64,000 nucleotides of DNA from Cydia pomonella (taxonomy: Eukaryota > Arthropoda > Insecta > Lepidoptera > Tortricidae). Below, piece after piece: positions 1 to 10,885 of the stretch. The first letter of the stretch is position 1; each line of letters opens with the position of its first letter. The DNA is taken from NCBI RefSeq assembly GCF_033807575.1, contig NC_084729.1:4154001-4218000 (forward strand), written 5' to 3'. Below the pieces are notes generated by a model, which saw only the letters and a list, made by a program, of their open reading frames with translations, did no database searches and was not told where the DNA came from. Both the position numbers and the translations under genes were made by a program.

Positions 1-408
1 AAAGACGAAAATGATTTCTATGAAGAATATTACAATGACGAGAATCTATATGACGATTATATGCAAAGCAATACAATGACCAGTTATTTAATAGAAAAAG
101 TTCAAGAGCTACACGATTGGATAGTTTCAGATCCTGACTTTGAAGTTGCTGGTAATTATTCAAAGAAAATTAAGACTGGTAATGATTTTGGACAACTTTT
201 AAAAGCTCTGAACGAGAGTTTAATAGAAGGGAATGTAAGCATAGTGATGAATAAACTGAAGGACATATACTTTGGTGATAATTACACTAGTACGAATCAT
301 AGTAGGAAGATTATTTCGAGCAACAGCACGGATTTGCTCTCGTTTGGGATTCTGACGCTGGATGTGATGCTGCTGCATAATATTCAATTGATGGCGTGGG
401 AGAATCAG
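1..408 (+). CDS. Gene A exon 1 (left-truncated)
   Basis: Open in frame from base 1. It ends ...NIQLMAWENQ before gtaagc, phase 0. It contains sequons such as NES, NVS, NYT, NHS and NST, which suit a secreted or luminal product (inference). Confidence 0.8.
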
Positions 409-3400
409 GTAAGCATTAATACACCTAGTTATATACATGTAGCTTTATTCCAACTGTATGATTTTGTTGCGAACGAACATGAGACAAAATAAAATTAATA
501 ATTTTAATAGTGGTTTTTGTATCGTATCTGTCTTTGACCGGACTTCGACTAGAACTGGCACGGCGTGGTCGCCATAGCAGCAGTTGGATTTGGTCCAGGA
601 CTGTAGCTGGGAGTTGGAATGGGAGTAGAAATAAGAGTGTGAGTGGAAATTATAAAATATGTCGCTCGCTCAGGACTCGACATCAGCACTCGCAGCAAAA
701 CTTACTTTGCTCTCTAGTTGCACAAATAAAAATTTATATACAATTTTAAGCTTGCTATACAGCATGATTGGAATCAAAAATTCATAGGAATAAACTCCAG
801 ATTTTTAATGAAATATCATAAAGCAAGCCTGAGGTATTTAATATATAATTGTTATCACAGGAAGGAGTCCGAAATAAGATGCTAAAGGACCCGGATGTGT
901 TTGCGTTCAACGCACTGTTCCTGGACCCCAGCAAAGTGGAGTCCAAGCAGAATGAGATCTACAACACTGCCGCATTTTCGTAAGTTTTATAAATCCACTA
1001 ATATCCTAAAAAAACGTTTTCGTATCCTACATCCGCGTATAGTCAGGTCGGTCTTTAGTGGTTACGTACACTACAACAAACATTATGCCTACACATACGC
1101 ACACAAACAAATACTATTAGGAGGGACTCCGACATGACTGAAATAATCGGAAGTGCATTTCGGATATTGGATATCGGAATGCGCCTATTAGAAAAACAGC
1201 TGCTGAAGAGCGCCAGATAAATAAATAAATAAATAAATATTATTATAGGACATTATTACACAAATTGACTAAGTCCCACAGTAAGCTCAATAAGGCTTGT
1301 GTTGAGGGTACTTACACAACGATATATATAATATATAAATATTTATAAATACTTAAATACATAGAAAACACCCATGACTCAGGAACAAATATCCGTGCTC
1401 ATAACAAAATATATGGCATCAAGTTCGCCTTTTTTGCGTTATAAAAAGTTAGCTTTTTACCTTATAAAAAGGGTTTGCTTTAAAGACAACCTATCAAATG
1501 CGTAAAAGGATTTACCTACCTAAATATCTATTTGATAAACTGTATCAGTAAATCCATATAAAAGAAGGATAAAATTACGAACTGAAAGTCTCAATTCTTT
1601 TTCCATTGTTTTTCTAAGCAACTAAAACCCCACCGTAAAGGTTTGCAATAATCGAAAACTGTCATGAGATATACTACTTCACTTCACATTAGGCTAATTT
1701 GCATTACGGCTGTCCGAAATATGTCGCGAATGACTAAGACACGTGAGTTAAACTGTAAAATCATCTTAAACTAAAATCCCTCCTAAAATTTTATATTTCA
1801 TTCCAGAAAACGGCAGAATCTTCGGCAAGAAAGCGTGGACGAGTTCGACATCGGCAAGAATTTGCTGGAAAACGTTCTGGAGGTCGGCATGAGCACGGCC
1901 CGTGCCGCCATTCATCTTGGACGAGCATATAAGAACACCAAGTAAGCTCATGGCTGCATAGAAAAAGTAAATAACCGGCCAAGAGCATGTCGGGCCACGC
2001 TCAGTGTAGGGTTCCGTAGTTACTCTTCCGTCACAATAAGCTAAACTGGAGCTTAAAGTATAGTAAATTGTTAACCAAGGGATGAAACGGTACCTTTCAC
2101 CTGAGTTAAACAAATAGGCAAATTTGCATAATCAGTACCTAAACCTAATTAAAATAAGTCTTTTTACTATGAAGGGAAAACTTTTTGCGATAACTCAAAA
2201 ACAGCTAAACTGATCATGTCCGCTATAGTTTTCATTTAATGTCTTTCTTAAACTCTACTTTCACGATTTTTTTCATATTTTTTGGACCTATGGTTCAAAA
2301 GTTAGAGGGGGGGGGACACATTTTTTTTTTCTTTCGGAGCGATTATCTCCGAATATATTCACTTTATCAAAAAATGTTTCTTGAAAACCCCTATTAGTTT
2401 TGAAAGACCTTTCCAACGATACCCCACACTCTAGGGTTGAAGCGAAAAAAAAATTTCACCCCCACTTTACGTGTAGGGGAGGTACCCTAAAAAAAAAAAA
2501 ATTTTTAGATTTTATTGTACGACTTTGTCGGCTTTATTTATTTATATATCCATCCCAAATTTTAGCTTTCTAGCACTAACGACCACGGAGCAAAGCCTCG
2601 GACAGACAGACAGACAGACAGACAGACGGACATGGCGAAACTATAAGGGTTCCGTTTTATGCCATTTGGCTACGGAACCCTAAAAAATATGTGCCGGGTT
2701 TACTGACGCGAACGAAGTCACGTGAGCATATCCTTTATCCAGTGTTGGCCGAAACGTTAACTCAATTGACAATTACCATTACAAATTGAACCGTAAACTG
2801 TGACCGTCCGTTTACGGTTCAATTTGTAATGGTTAATAGTCAATTGCAATTAACGTTCGGCCAACACTGCCATTACCTATATCTTCATTGGCCTTTTTAG
2901 AAACGATTATCATTGCGGCCAGGTCAGGGCGTTACCCGCGTTAGCTGAAGACGTTGGTTTGATTTCGGCTTCAGCCACTGTAGTGGTTAGGGGTTGGTCA
3001 CTTTTTCTTTATTTATTTATGATTTAACCTTTATTGCACAATACAAAAAAAAACCGGGCAAGTGCGAGTCGGACTCGCGCACGAAGGTTTCCGTACCATC
3101 ATTTATAAAAACGGCAAATTGTTGTATGGGAGCCCCCCTTAAATATTTATTTTATTCTGTTTTTAGTATTTCTTGTTATAGCGGCAACAGAAATATCTGT
3201 GAAAATTTCAACTGTCTAGCTATCACGGTTCATGAGATACAGCCTGGTGACAGACGGACGGACGGACGGATGGTGAAGTCTCAGTAATAGGGTCCCGTTT
3301 GACCCTTCGGGTAGGGAACCCTAAAAAGTACTAATGGCGGACTTAATGCCTTCGTCTTCGTTCGTTCGTTCTTTTTCTTTAGTGGGTATATGACATCTAA

Positions 3401-5681
3401 CAGTGTGCTTCGATAGTTAAACGAGATGCAATGTAGATATGTCAATTAGGAGTGAGTATTCCTAATTATTGATAATATTTTTCACAGAATGGTCCTCAGC
3501 CAGATATCCAACCGCGAGGCCCTGAACACCAACATTCAGCAGCAACTCTCCAGAGACATCGATGGCAATACGCATGCGCTAAATCATCTAAGCAGTCAGC
3601 AGGTCAGAAACATATAAATCACTACAACTTATAAAACAAAGTCCCCCGCCGCGTTTGTATGTATGTATGTTGATGATAAACTCAAAAACTACTGAATGGA
3701 TTTTCATGTGGTTTTCACCTATCAATAGAGTGATTCTTGTGAGTTTAGGCTAGGCGGTCGACTTTTATTAATATTTAGATATAATTAGATAAAAATTAAC
3801 TCTTGCTTTTTCTCTCGGAAAGCATTATTTAGTGAGTAGAACTGTGGAGGTACCAACTCCTTTTAACCGACTTAAATCATTAAATTTACTTCACAGCCGG
3901 TTCTATTGACATCGTCAAGATTTGATGATGGGATCCTGGACAAATCGAGGGAACCCTTCAAATATTAAAGGCACTTCTTAGTATTAAAATATTTATTGTA
4001 TTAAAATATTGCTTTATCTTGGCAGGCGACGCAAACGAGCGCTCACGGCACGTATACAGAGCTAGACTGCGTGTGGCTGTTGTATTGCAGAAACTTGGCC
4101 GCCACGGCCAAGCTCAACGCGCCTCTTGCCACCATGGCCAGGATAAACGGGTAAGTTAGAGAAACCTCATTTTATATTATACACCGTAAGCTAATTAAAT
4201 GCGACAGATTTGAAAGGTGTATTCTTGACCTCATTAAGAGACTAAAATGTCCAAAGTTTCCTGAAATCGATCTTGTTTTAGAGATAATGTAAATTTTCGT
4301 GAAAATTTGTTTCTGTCATAACTTAGTGAAAAACCCTTTTTAGCTGTGACGCTGCTACTATGTGACTTGGTTTAGACATACCTACTGATAGATGTTAAAG
4401 ATTTAAAGTAAACTCGCGATTTTTATCTGTAAATATAAAAAAAATCTTTACTTTTCGTTGTAACGTTTTTTTTCACCAAGGTGTAAAAATAAATAACGTG
4501 TCGTGTGTAGAAAACGCAGAAAAAAATTTGCCCATGACTCATTTTTTGCTCTTTATGACCTTAGGAATGCATGGTTAAAATCTATCGGGTTTAATTGGCC
4601 CACGGTGTATATCTATACCTCAGATTTCTAGTCTCTTTAACGGCACGCCTATCACTATCAATCAATCAATCAATTTATTTATTACAGACAACATATTAAT
4701 GTTCCACATATTGTTAGTTTTGAACTTAATCTATATGTTAGTTTATTAACGCTAATAATCAATTAATAAAAGGGTTCTCCTATATTTGAAGAATCTTTTC
4801 CTGATTATGTTTCTAACTCTATATCTAAATTCAAAAGTCACACGAATAGTTTACTCGAAATTAGCCCTCATTATGCTCTTGTGATTCTGAAATTCTGTCT
4901 TTTTGTCCCTAAATTTACATATGTGCTCCGCTGCTGTCCTTTTTGGAACTTGGAGCTTGGGACGGATGTTAGTGTGGGATGCTACCTGCGTAGACACACT
5001 GGCACCGTCCCACCTCCAACGGACTAATGTAAAAGCGGGCGCAGCGGCGGAAAGCGCCGAAATTTTGAAACGTAATAAATATAAGAGCCTCGGTAGAGAG
5101 TACCATTTTGTACCTTTTGGCGTTGAAACTCTAGGTCCATGGGGTCCCAGCGCGCACAAGTTTTTTGGAGAAATCGCGAAACGTCTGGTTGACGTAACTG
5201 GTGACCGAAGAGCTGGCGGCTTCCTCGCACAACGTATCAGTATTGCGATACAACGAGGAAATGCCGCCAGCATCCTTGGTACAATGCCTCAAGGGCCTAT
5301 TTTAGATATAAGCTAGTTATAGTAATCATCTGTATATATCCATTATGTATATTGTTATTGTCAATAAATAGTTCTTTATTAATAAAAGTCATTTGATCCT
5401 CTGGCTCATTTTGCACATAAGCGGACAATCAAACTTTTTGGCTATCATGCTTAAAATGCTGTTGCCACTCCCGCGCACCCCGTCAAGCAGCGAGGCAGTT
5501 TTCTTGCGCCAGACGGCATCGAAGCCGTCTGTGCGCGCCTCCGCAAACATGGAATACGCTATCATGACCGTGAACCTTGTCAGAATGCACGAGGATTGGT
5601 ATTGGACTGTAACCTTGCGTCAGTTGAAGTCTTTAGTGGTTAAAGGGCTTAACTCTGTAGCTAGCCAATGCACCACAAATG

Positions 5682-5738
<57 letters not shown>

Positions 5739-8295
5739 ACGGAGTGGGAATGCATTTACGCACAGTGTGTGGGACTCGCCGCTCCTTTCCCCTCTCCTGG
5801 CAAGAGGGGGGGGAGAATTGGCCCTACCCACTAAACCCACTCCGGCGTTTCACCCACTTTGCCGTTTATGAGGGCGCACTGGGATCGATGACATTCCACC
5901 ACTGCGCCCTCCGGCAGCCCCGGCTTATCGCCAAGGCACCCTCATAATGGAGGGGGGGATCAGAAACGCTTGATCCCCCTCCCCCGACAACGTCTATGGG
6001 GCCGTGCAGTGCGGGTTTAGTACCCGCTGGCCCTACTAGGGCTCGAGGTGAGCATGGGCTCTTCGCCCTCGACCCTGCCGCCTGCGACGGAGAGGAGGCG
6101 CATTCGCAGATGCTTCTCGCTCCCTCTCCGCCTTCTCCTTCTGCGACATGACTTTTTCGCAGAAGGAGGCCACCGCTTCCCATTTCCTCTCGCTACCCAG
6201 CATCGCCACAATTATGCTGTGTAGCGAGAGGTCCGCAACCCCCGTCACCGCCCTAAGGGCCACTCTTTCCACGGCCCAGCGATTGCACTCTTCCAGAGTG
6301 TGCTGGGCCGTGTCATCCGCTGCGCCACATTCGTTGCACTGGGGCCCCGGTTCCCTCTGTATCTTGTGCAGGTAGTGTCCGAAACAGCCGTGTCCGGACA
6401 CTACCTGCGTCACCCTGAATGTCAGGGCCCCCTTCCTTCTCCCCAACCACTACCACAAATGTGCCTGGGGGCCCGCTTAGTCTCTACCACTTTTACGTAT
6501 CCTAAGTTGCAGATAAAATCTATGAAGTTTTGCTAAGAGATGATTTTCTCCGAAAAACGCTGCTGCTCGCTTCTTGCCGATAATCACCTGTCGGGCTTTA
6601 AAAGCTAGACGTATCTTGCAACAAATTAAAAAAAATGCAGCCGACTAAGCTGGCCGCGTAGCCAACATGCAAATCGCTTATGCTCCGTAGCGATTGAAAC
6701 GCAACAACAAAGCGTTTTGTTGTCGTAGCGAGAGCGGTTTCACCTTGGCTTGGCTAGGTAATTAATTCAATCGATCGATGAATAGCCGCACTGTTTCAAA
6801 AATTTCTTGCGATTTGTTGCATACGTCGGTGGCAAACAACCATACGGCCCGCCTGACGGTAAGCAGTATCCGTAGCCTATGTACGCCTGCAACTCCAGAG
6901 GAGTTACATGCGCGTTGCCGACCCTAACCCCCTTACTCACGCGGCAGGAACACAACACAATGAGTAGGGTCTAGTGTTATTCGGCTGCGGTTTTCTGTAA
7001 GGTGGAGGTACTTCCCCAGTTGGGCTCTGCTCTAGATCTGGAATGACATCCGCTGTGCTATGCCCTACCACACAAAGCGAGATGACATTCACAATGCCCA
7101 TACCTCTCTTGTGAATATGTTTTTTTACAAGCTTTTATTAAACTTGCAATGTATGTTTTCACGGGTCAAATCTTGGAAATTAAATTTGACTCACTTCCCG
7201 GTCTGCAATAAAACTGAAAATTTGCATACATATGTAATTTGGATGACAATATAATATTATACCTAATATTATAATACCATCGAGCTGATCTGATGATGGA
7301 AACAGGAGGTGGCCAAAGGAACTCTGTGATAAAACACCGCAACCTAATTGTATTTGGGTTCGTTAGACTTGTTTCGATGAGTACTTGTGACTAGTACTAG
7401 TTGCCGATGGAAAGAAAAGTACAGTCCGCGATTAAAGCTTGTATCAAAATATCATAATTTTTGTTTAAAATTTATTTGTAGGATCGCGCTCCGTATGCTG
7501 ACGGGCGAGCTGCCAGCAGACAAGGCGTTGGATACGATGGTGTACGAAGCGCTCACTGGCTGGACAGAACTGCGATGTAACGACATGTTCCCAAGGTATT
7601 TTCAGCTCAGCAGCTCGGAGGGTGCTGTCATGCTTAAAACTAATAATCACAGCTTTTGATTTTGTTGCATTTACATATATCTAAGGACGGGCCTTACGGG
7701 CAATAAGAATGGGGCCAGTACAGCGGTGTCACGCACACGAATTCGAGTCAATCGTGCAGTCTAACGCAGCGCTTACGTGAGCGAATAACTCGCGAATACG
7801 ACGCGGCGCGGCGGCCCAACGGTATTCGCGTTCACAACGAGATCGCCCACGTGGGAGACTTCCATAGGTATCAAAACCCGCACCGCGCCGCGCCGCTTCG
7901 CGTTCGCGAGTTCGCTCACGTACTTAAGACGCTGCGTAACACTACAACGCGATTGGTTGATGAGTTCACATCACGCGATTGGCTCGAATTCATGAGTGAC
8001 ACCACTGAACTAGCACCATTCTTAATGCCCGTAACGGAAGGCCCGTCTTATATATATGTCAATACTACTAAGTAACATAAAAATTAGAATGGCATTTTGA
8101 AGTGGGAGTTTATTTAATACCAAATTGACGCAGTTTCATTCGGATCAAGGAAACGAGAAGGTGGACTTCACGTTGGATGCGGATTCGCACGCCGTTTTGG
8201 TGCTCGAGTGGAATATCGCTATACACGCGCATGGCGCTATGACGCTCATACACCGGAGCGACTTGCGAATTCGCATCAGTGTGATACTCGCATAA
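1..8295 (+). CDS. Gene A: unrecognised multi-exon protein, 5' end outside window
   Basis: Spliced model join(<1..408, 861..979, 1807..1941, 3488..3602, 4026..4150, 7482..7595, 8103..8295), 1209 bases or 402 codons plus TAA. Every junction is GT/AG and the phases (0,2,2,0,2,2) agree through to the stop. The visible N-terminal part is acidic and tyrosine-rich (FYEEYYNDENLYDDY), then comes a predicted helical region, then a better-conserved-looking C-terminal half with two Cys near YTELDCVWLLYC and one in TELRCNDMFP. No signal peptide can be judged because the start lies upstream. I do not recognise the family. It is convergent with gene B and separated from it by repeats. Confidence is high that it is a real gene and low on function. 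Confidence 0.8.
409..860 (+). other. Gene A intron 1
   Basis: AT-rich apart from 510-720. No coding or repeat structure that I can defend. Confidence 0.5.
861..979 (+). CDS. Gene A exon 2
   Basis: Acceptor ttatcacag, donor gtaagt. Reads EGVRNKMLKDPDVFAFNALF and on to NEIYNTAAF, ending in phase 2. GC content is clearly higher than in the flanking intron. Confidence 0.8.
1214..1412 (-). repeat. tRNA-derived SINE, head missing
   Basis: (ATAA)n tail followed by the same roughly 190-bp body seen at 8314, 22230 and 26979, but it stops before the tRNA-like head. It lies in gene A intron 2. Confidence 0.8.
1807..1941 (+). CDS. Gene A exon 3
   Basis: Acceptor cattccag, donor gtaagc. Reads SVDEFDIGKNLLENVLEVGM then STARAAIHLGRAYKNT. 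Phase 2 in and out. Confidence 0.8.
2007..2687. repeat. Dispersed repeat bounded by gggttccgta / tacggaaccct
   Basis: Both ends carry inverted forms of gggttccgta. The inside has a (CAGA)n tract followed by a GGACATGGCG-type motif. Related copies are at 3053, 33485 and 44811. Confidence 0.6.
2740..2870. repeat. Fold-back MITE, copy 1
   Basis: Nearly perfect palindrome: cagtgttggccgaaacgtta at the left and its inverse ending ggccaacactgc at the right, arms about 60 bp. A second copy is at 11789-11927. Confidence 0.85.
3053..3326. repeat. Dispersed repeat, ggcaagtgcgagtcggactc type
   Basis: Starts with the string ggcaagtgcgagtcggactc, has a (GGAC)n run near 3255, and ends gggaaccctaaaaa. The best match in the window is 33485-33742. 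Confidence 0.7.
3488..3602 (+). CDS. Gene A exon 4
   Basis: Acceptor ttttcacag, donor gtcaga (non-consensus, but in phase). Reads MVLSQISNREALNTNIQQQL then SRDIDGNTHALNHLSSQQ. Confidence 0.75.
3640..3745. repeat. (GTAT)n-containing repeat fragment
   Basis: Begins ccgccgcgtttgtatgtatg and resembles a family common in lepidopteran introns. The assignment is from memory of the motif only. Confidence 0.35.
4026..4150 (+). CDS. Gene A exon 5
   Basis: Acceptor cttggcag, donor gtaagt. Reads ATQTSAHGTYTELDCVWLLY then CRNLAATAKLNAPLATMARI. Strong coding character and phase 2 out. Confidence 0.8.
4151..4900 (+). other. Gene A intron 5, left part
   Basis: AT-rich, including an (AATC)n run near 4658-4672. 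No gene seen. Confidence 0.45.
4954..5345 (+). pseudogene. Retroelement polyprotein C-terminal domain, copy 1
   Basis: An open frame to the TAG at 5314 reads VWDATCVDTLAPSH, HFVPFGVETLGPWGPSAHKF and QRISIAIQRGNAASILGT. This matches, from memory, the C-terminal domain that follows reverse transcriptase in a class of animal non-LTR polyproteins. AATAAA occurs about 50 bases past the stop. A diverged, disrupted copy is at 60657-61000. No RT domain is attached. Confidence 0.6.
5400..5600 (-). pseudogene. LINE reverse-transcriptase tail remnant
   Basis: On the minus strand the frame reads MFAEARTDGFDAVWRKKTAS then LLDGVRGSGNSILSMIAKKF. It resembles the region after the RT domain in a common insect LINE type, where the usual form is GFDAxxRKRxASLL...RxSGNSIL. 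It is interrupted upstream by the R1-clade insertion. Confidence 0.5.
5686..6451 (-). mobile_element. 5'-truncated R1-clade non-LTR retrotransposon
   Basis: The minus-strand element ends in a 52-base A tract (T at 5686-5737). It is flanked by a perfect 14-bp target duplication, accacaaatgtgcc, at 5672-5685 and 6452-6465. Only the last ORF2 part remains (6446-6036): GCFGHYLHKI, the zinc-knuckle region CNECGAADDTAQHTLEEC, then WEAVASFCEKVMSQKEKAER. The Cys/His pattern and FCxxVM motif are typical of the R1 clade C-terminus. The 3' UTR is 6035-5738. Confidence 0.85.
6640..6760. repeat. Fold-back MITE fragment (gcgtagccaac type)
   Basis: gccgcgtagccaacatgcaa, then the gcaacaacaaagcg / cgctttgttgttgc hairpin. 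Relatives are at 8646-8800 and 32944-33078. Confidence 0.5.
6830..6960. repeat. Dispersed repeat (ggcccgcctgacggtaagca)
   Basis: ggtggcaaacaaccatacgg then ggcccgcctgacggtaagca. Related copies are at 14163-14280, 32729-32802 and 38434-38471. Confidence 0.6.
7138..7435. repeat. Dispersed repeat, inverted partner of 10715-10885
   Basis: Contains gagctgatctgatgatggaa and the tcaaatcttgga tract. The reverse complement of much of it is at 10715-10885, and a related family is at 41480 and 57362. Confidence 0.55.
7482..7595 (+). CDS. Gene A exon 6
   Basis: Acceptor tatttgtag, donor gtattt. Reads IALRMLTGELPADKALDTMV then YEALTGWTELRCNDMFP. It follows a 3.3-kb intron filled with nested retroelements. 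Confidence 0.8.
7686..8048. repeat. MITE with long terminal inverted repeats
   Basis: The left end gacgggccttacgggcaa returns inverted at the right as ccgtaacggaaggcccgtc. The inner arms (gaattcgagtcaatcg / cgattggctcgaattc) also pair. It sits in gene A intron 6, just before the last exon. Confidence 0.75.
8103..8295 (+). CDS. Gene A exon 7 (terminal)
   Basis: Reads NTKLTQFHSDQGNEKVDFTL, DADSHAVLVLEWNIAIHAHG and on to RISVILA, then TAA. The phase-2 donor at 7595 fits an acceptor after 8102 or, six bases on, after 8108. The pyrimidine tract is weak, so the exact start is uncertain. The cag at 8133 gives the wrong phase. Confidence 0.65.
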
Positions 8296-8313
8296 TAACT
8301 GGATAGTTAGGTA

Positions 8314-8579
8314 ATAAATAAATAAATAAATAAAATATTATAGGACATTATTACACAAATTGACTATGTCCCACAGTAAGCTCAATAAGGCTTGTGTTGA
8401 GGGTACTTAGACAACGATATATATAAATATCTATAAATACTTACATACATAGAAAACACCCATGACTCAGGAACAAATATCCATGCTCATCACACAAATA
8501 CATGCCCTTACCAGGATTTGAACCCGGGACCATCAGCTTCGTAGGCAGGGTCACTACCCACTAGGCCAAACCGGTCGTC
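8314..8579 (-). mobile_element. Full-length tRNA-derived SINE, taggta duplication
   Basis: Minus-strand SINE. The head contains a B-box-like ggttcaaatcc and an A-box-like tggcctagtggg, the body is about 190 bp, and the tail is (TTTA)n. It is flanked by taggta at 8308-8313 and 8580-8585. It begins 18 bases after the gene A stop codon, and its tail supplies repeated AATAAA in the sense orientation of gene A. Confidence 0.85.
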
Positions 8580-8645
8580 TAGGTATGGTGTCACTTTTGA
8601 GTTGACTATGACTTTGACCGGATTCCGACTGGGATTAGCACAGTA

Positions 8646-8800
8646 ACTGGCTGCGTAGACAAGATGCCAGTCGTTTACGTTCCGTTGCGGACGAAACGCC
8701 ACTGTCTCTGTCGCACTAATCGGGAGTGATAGAGAGAGAGAGATACGCTACGATAAGGAGCGTGAACGATTGGCAACTTGTCTACGCAGCCTGAGCAGAA
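8646..8800. repeat. Fold-back MITE (ctgcgtagacaagatg)
   Basis: ggctgcgtagacaagatgcc at the left returns inverted as ggcaacttgtctacgcagcc at the right, with a (GA)n loop. Confidence 0.75.
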
Positions 8801-8944
8801 ATATAGAGAAGGCCAGCGGCCTAAACGCACGGTTGTCAAGTTTTAACAAGTTCGTAAGTAAGTGTGAAAGTGACAGGTGATAAAAAATACAAGCATGCTG
8901 CCACCGCAGGGTGCACTTTAGTTTGGTCTTAGTTGTTTTGATAA

Positions 8945-9565
8945 TAAAAATGTGATCGCTATTCCTCGACTTTCGCTCTTTGCCGATTATTTAAATTTTT
9001 ATATTTTTAGCTATCGTTTTGCCGACTTTTTGATTTGTCATATTTTTATTTCGCATTTAACACATTCAGTACCAGCGCGTGCTACGCGCTACGAGCGTAG
9101 CCGATAACATGGGAAAATGCGTATGTAGCGAAAAGCGACTACGGACTGAGCGATAGCCTGGCGGGTTGCTGGCAGTGAAGGCGTTAACCGACCTTCTACA
9201 ACCTACTGGAATTTGACAGTTAGCACCTAGCCGACTTTTTCAATATACTTTTTCATAATAAGGTACAGACATGATCAGATATATCGGAGCGGCCAAAGTC
9301 ATCGCAAATATAAACATACCTCTATTAACACATTGAGTAACGGGCACCCGCTCAGCGGGTTCCCTGTTCGTAGTCGCTTTCCTCTACAAAGCGGAAAAAC
9401 GCTGGGATTGACTACGAGCGTAGCGCTATGAAAACGTTGGTAGCAAATATGTTTAAAAAAAAAAAACAAAAAAAAAACAAGTCAAGTCAAGGCGCTAGTG
9501 TGCGTGTTGCGATAGTCGGCAAAGAGCGAAAGTCTGCGAAAAGCGATCACATCAATAAAATATTA
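8945..9565. repeat. Fold-back repeat, arms about 50 bp and 500 bp apart
   Basis: gactttcgctctttgccga near 8970 pairs with tcggcaaagagcgaaagtc near 9516. The inner parts near 9060-9190 and 9325-9425 share an cacattgagta-type repeat. No gene is supported here. Confidence 0.55.
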
Positions 9566-10318
9566 TTACCTAATATATTTTTTGTTGAAAAGGTGCAGCA
9601 ACGTAAATCCAGCGACCGTTGTATTAGACAGCATTTTGCAGCCAATGAGAAAATCGCAAGCCAACAGAGTGTAGTAATAGGTATATTAAATATTTACCAT
9701 AATTTGTACAAGTTATATTTTAAAGCAAAGTTCAGAAACTGCCTTGAGTTGTCAGATATGACACTTATAGACTGGTTGCATATAAATAGGTACTGTTTAA
9801 ATTTATTTATAACGACGAAGTACAAGTACGTATTGTCTTTCTTACCAATTATCTTATCATATACTATTGTACTATTAGATGTATAAGAATCGTGCTCAAA
9901 TTATATGTAAGATTTATATTTAAGTATATAGAAATTGGACTATTATTCACTTAAAGAATATGGGAATAGTGTCTAATTTCGCTAACATACTTAAAAAATA
10001 AATGGAATAAAAATATCTGTTGTAAATTGTTACAAAAGCATTTAGGTACATGTTATATATTTTTAACTAAATATATTATAGTTATTTCTTTAAGATTTGA
10101 CTGTTGTAAAGAGGCTTATTTTTTAATAGTTTAAGCAAAATTTTCTGACCGCAGACTTTTATCTTATAAAAGTCCCAGTGAATTAAAACATGTTATTTAC
10201 TTAAACAAATCAGCTTCATATTCAGCCAGTAAGTAGCTGACCATAATATATTTTTTTATAAATTAATCGACAATCGGCCCTAGTCACATCTGATGGAAAG
10301 CGAAGACAGAGTTTAAGA
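9566..10318. other. Intergenic AT-rich stretch
   Basis: No coding exon, repeat copy or RNA gene that I can support. A 152-codon frame that ends here starts inside a fold-back repeat and has a poly-Lys opening. Confidence 0.5.
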
Positions 10319-10455
10319 CAGTAGGGCTAATCTAATGTGGTCGGCTCTTTATCATTTGTCACCATGCCTGTCACGTTCTAACAAGTATGTAAGTGCGAAA
10401 GTGATGGGCATAGTGACAAGCGATACAAATGGAACCATGCTGCCAACACTGGTTA
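10319..10455. repeat. MITE (gtcggctctttatcatttgt), copy 1
   Basis: tcggctctttatcatttgtc, then caccatgcctgtcacgttct. Copies are at 40249-40383 and, inverted, at 56598-56733. Confidence 0.7.
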
Positions 10456-10714
10456 AGTAATAGCCTATTCATTCTTGCTTTAAAGATACCAAAGTCATAT
10501 TTCTCAAGGAATACAGAAGGCGGGAGCGCATTCCATTAATTTGCCGTAAAATAAGAAGCAAATCGTACAATTCTTACACAACCGTCTCCGTTTAACGGTA
10601 AATCTATGGAGTACCTAGACTTACACTTAATTTTACTAAAAAGACACCGCCGTATATGAGGCCGTTTAGATATTTTTTGCAAATATTTTTTGGCACAAGC
10701 TTTTATCGCGGAAT

Positions 10715-10885
10715 GTACTTTTCTTTCTACAAGCCAAGCAACTAATACTCCTTAAGACAACACCAAACACAATTAGTTTACGGTGTTTCTGTCTCCATCA
10801 TCAGATCAGCTCCATCATAATATTGCATTTTCATCGCAAAATTTCGGGAAGTGGGTCAAATATATCTTCCAAGATTTGACCCACA
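10715..10885. repeat. Inverted partner of the 7138-7435 repeat
   Basis: tccatcatcagatcagctcc and gggaagtgggtcaaatat are the reverse complement of the 7.1-7.4 kb copy. Confidence 0.55.

Noticed and set aside
5393..5947. 184-codon + frame with a long poly-Phe run
   Set aside because: The Phe run is the T tract of the R1-clade element's poly(A) tail read on the wrong strand. The frame crosses an element border.
7851..8075. 74-codon + frame before the last exon of gene A
   Set aside because: Lies wholly inside the MITE at 7686-8048 and has the wrong phase for gene A.
8133..8136. Acceptor cag at the QFHSDQ position for gene A exon 7
   Set aside because: Good-looking site, but it would shift the frame after the phase-2 donor at 7595.
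8505..8580. tRNA gene-like A and B boxes (also at 22.4, 26.5, 27.2, 30.1 and 42.5 kb)
   Set aside because: Repeated copies joined to a common body and tail, so these are SINE heads, not tRNA genes.
9428..9886. 152-codon + frame beginning MKTLVANMFKKKKQKK
   Set aside because: Starts inside a fold-back repeat, opens through an A-rich run, and has no splice context or recognisable domain.
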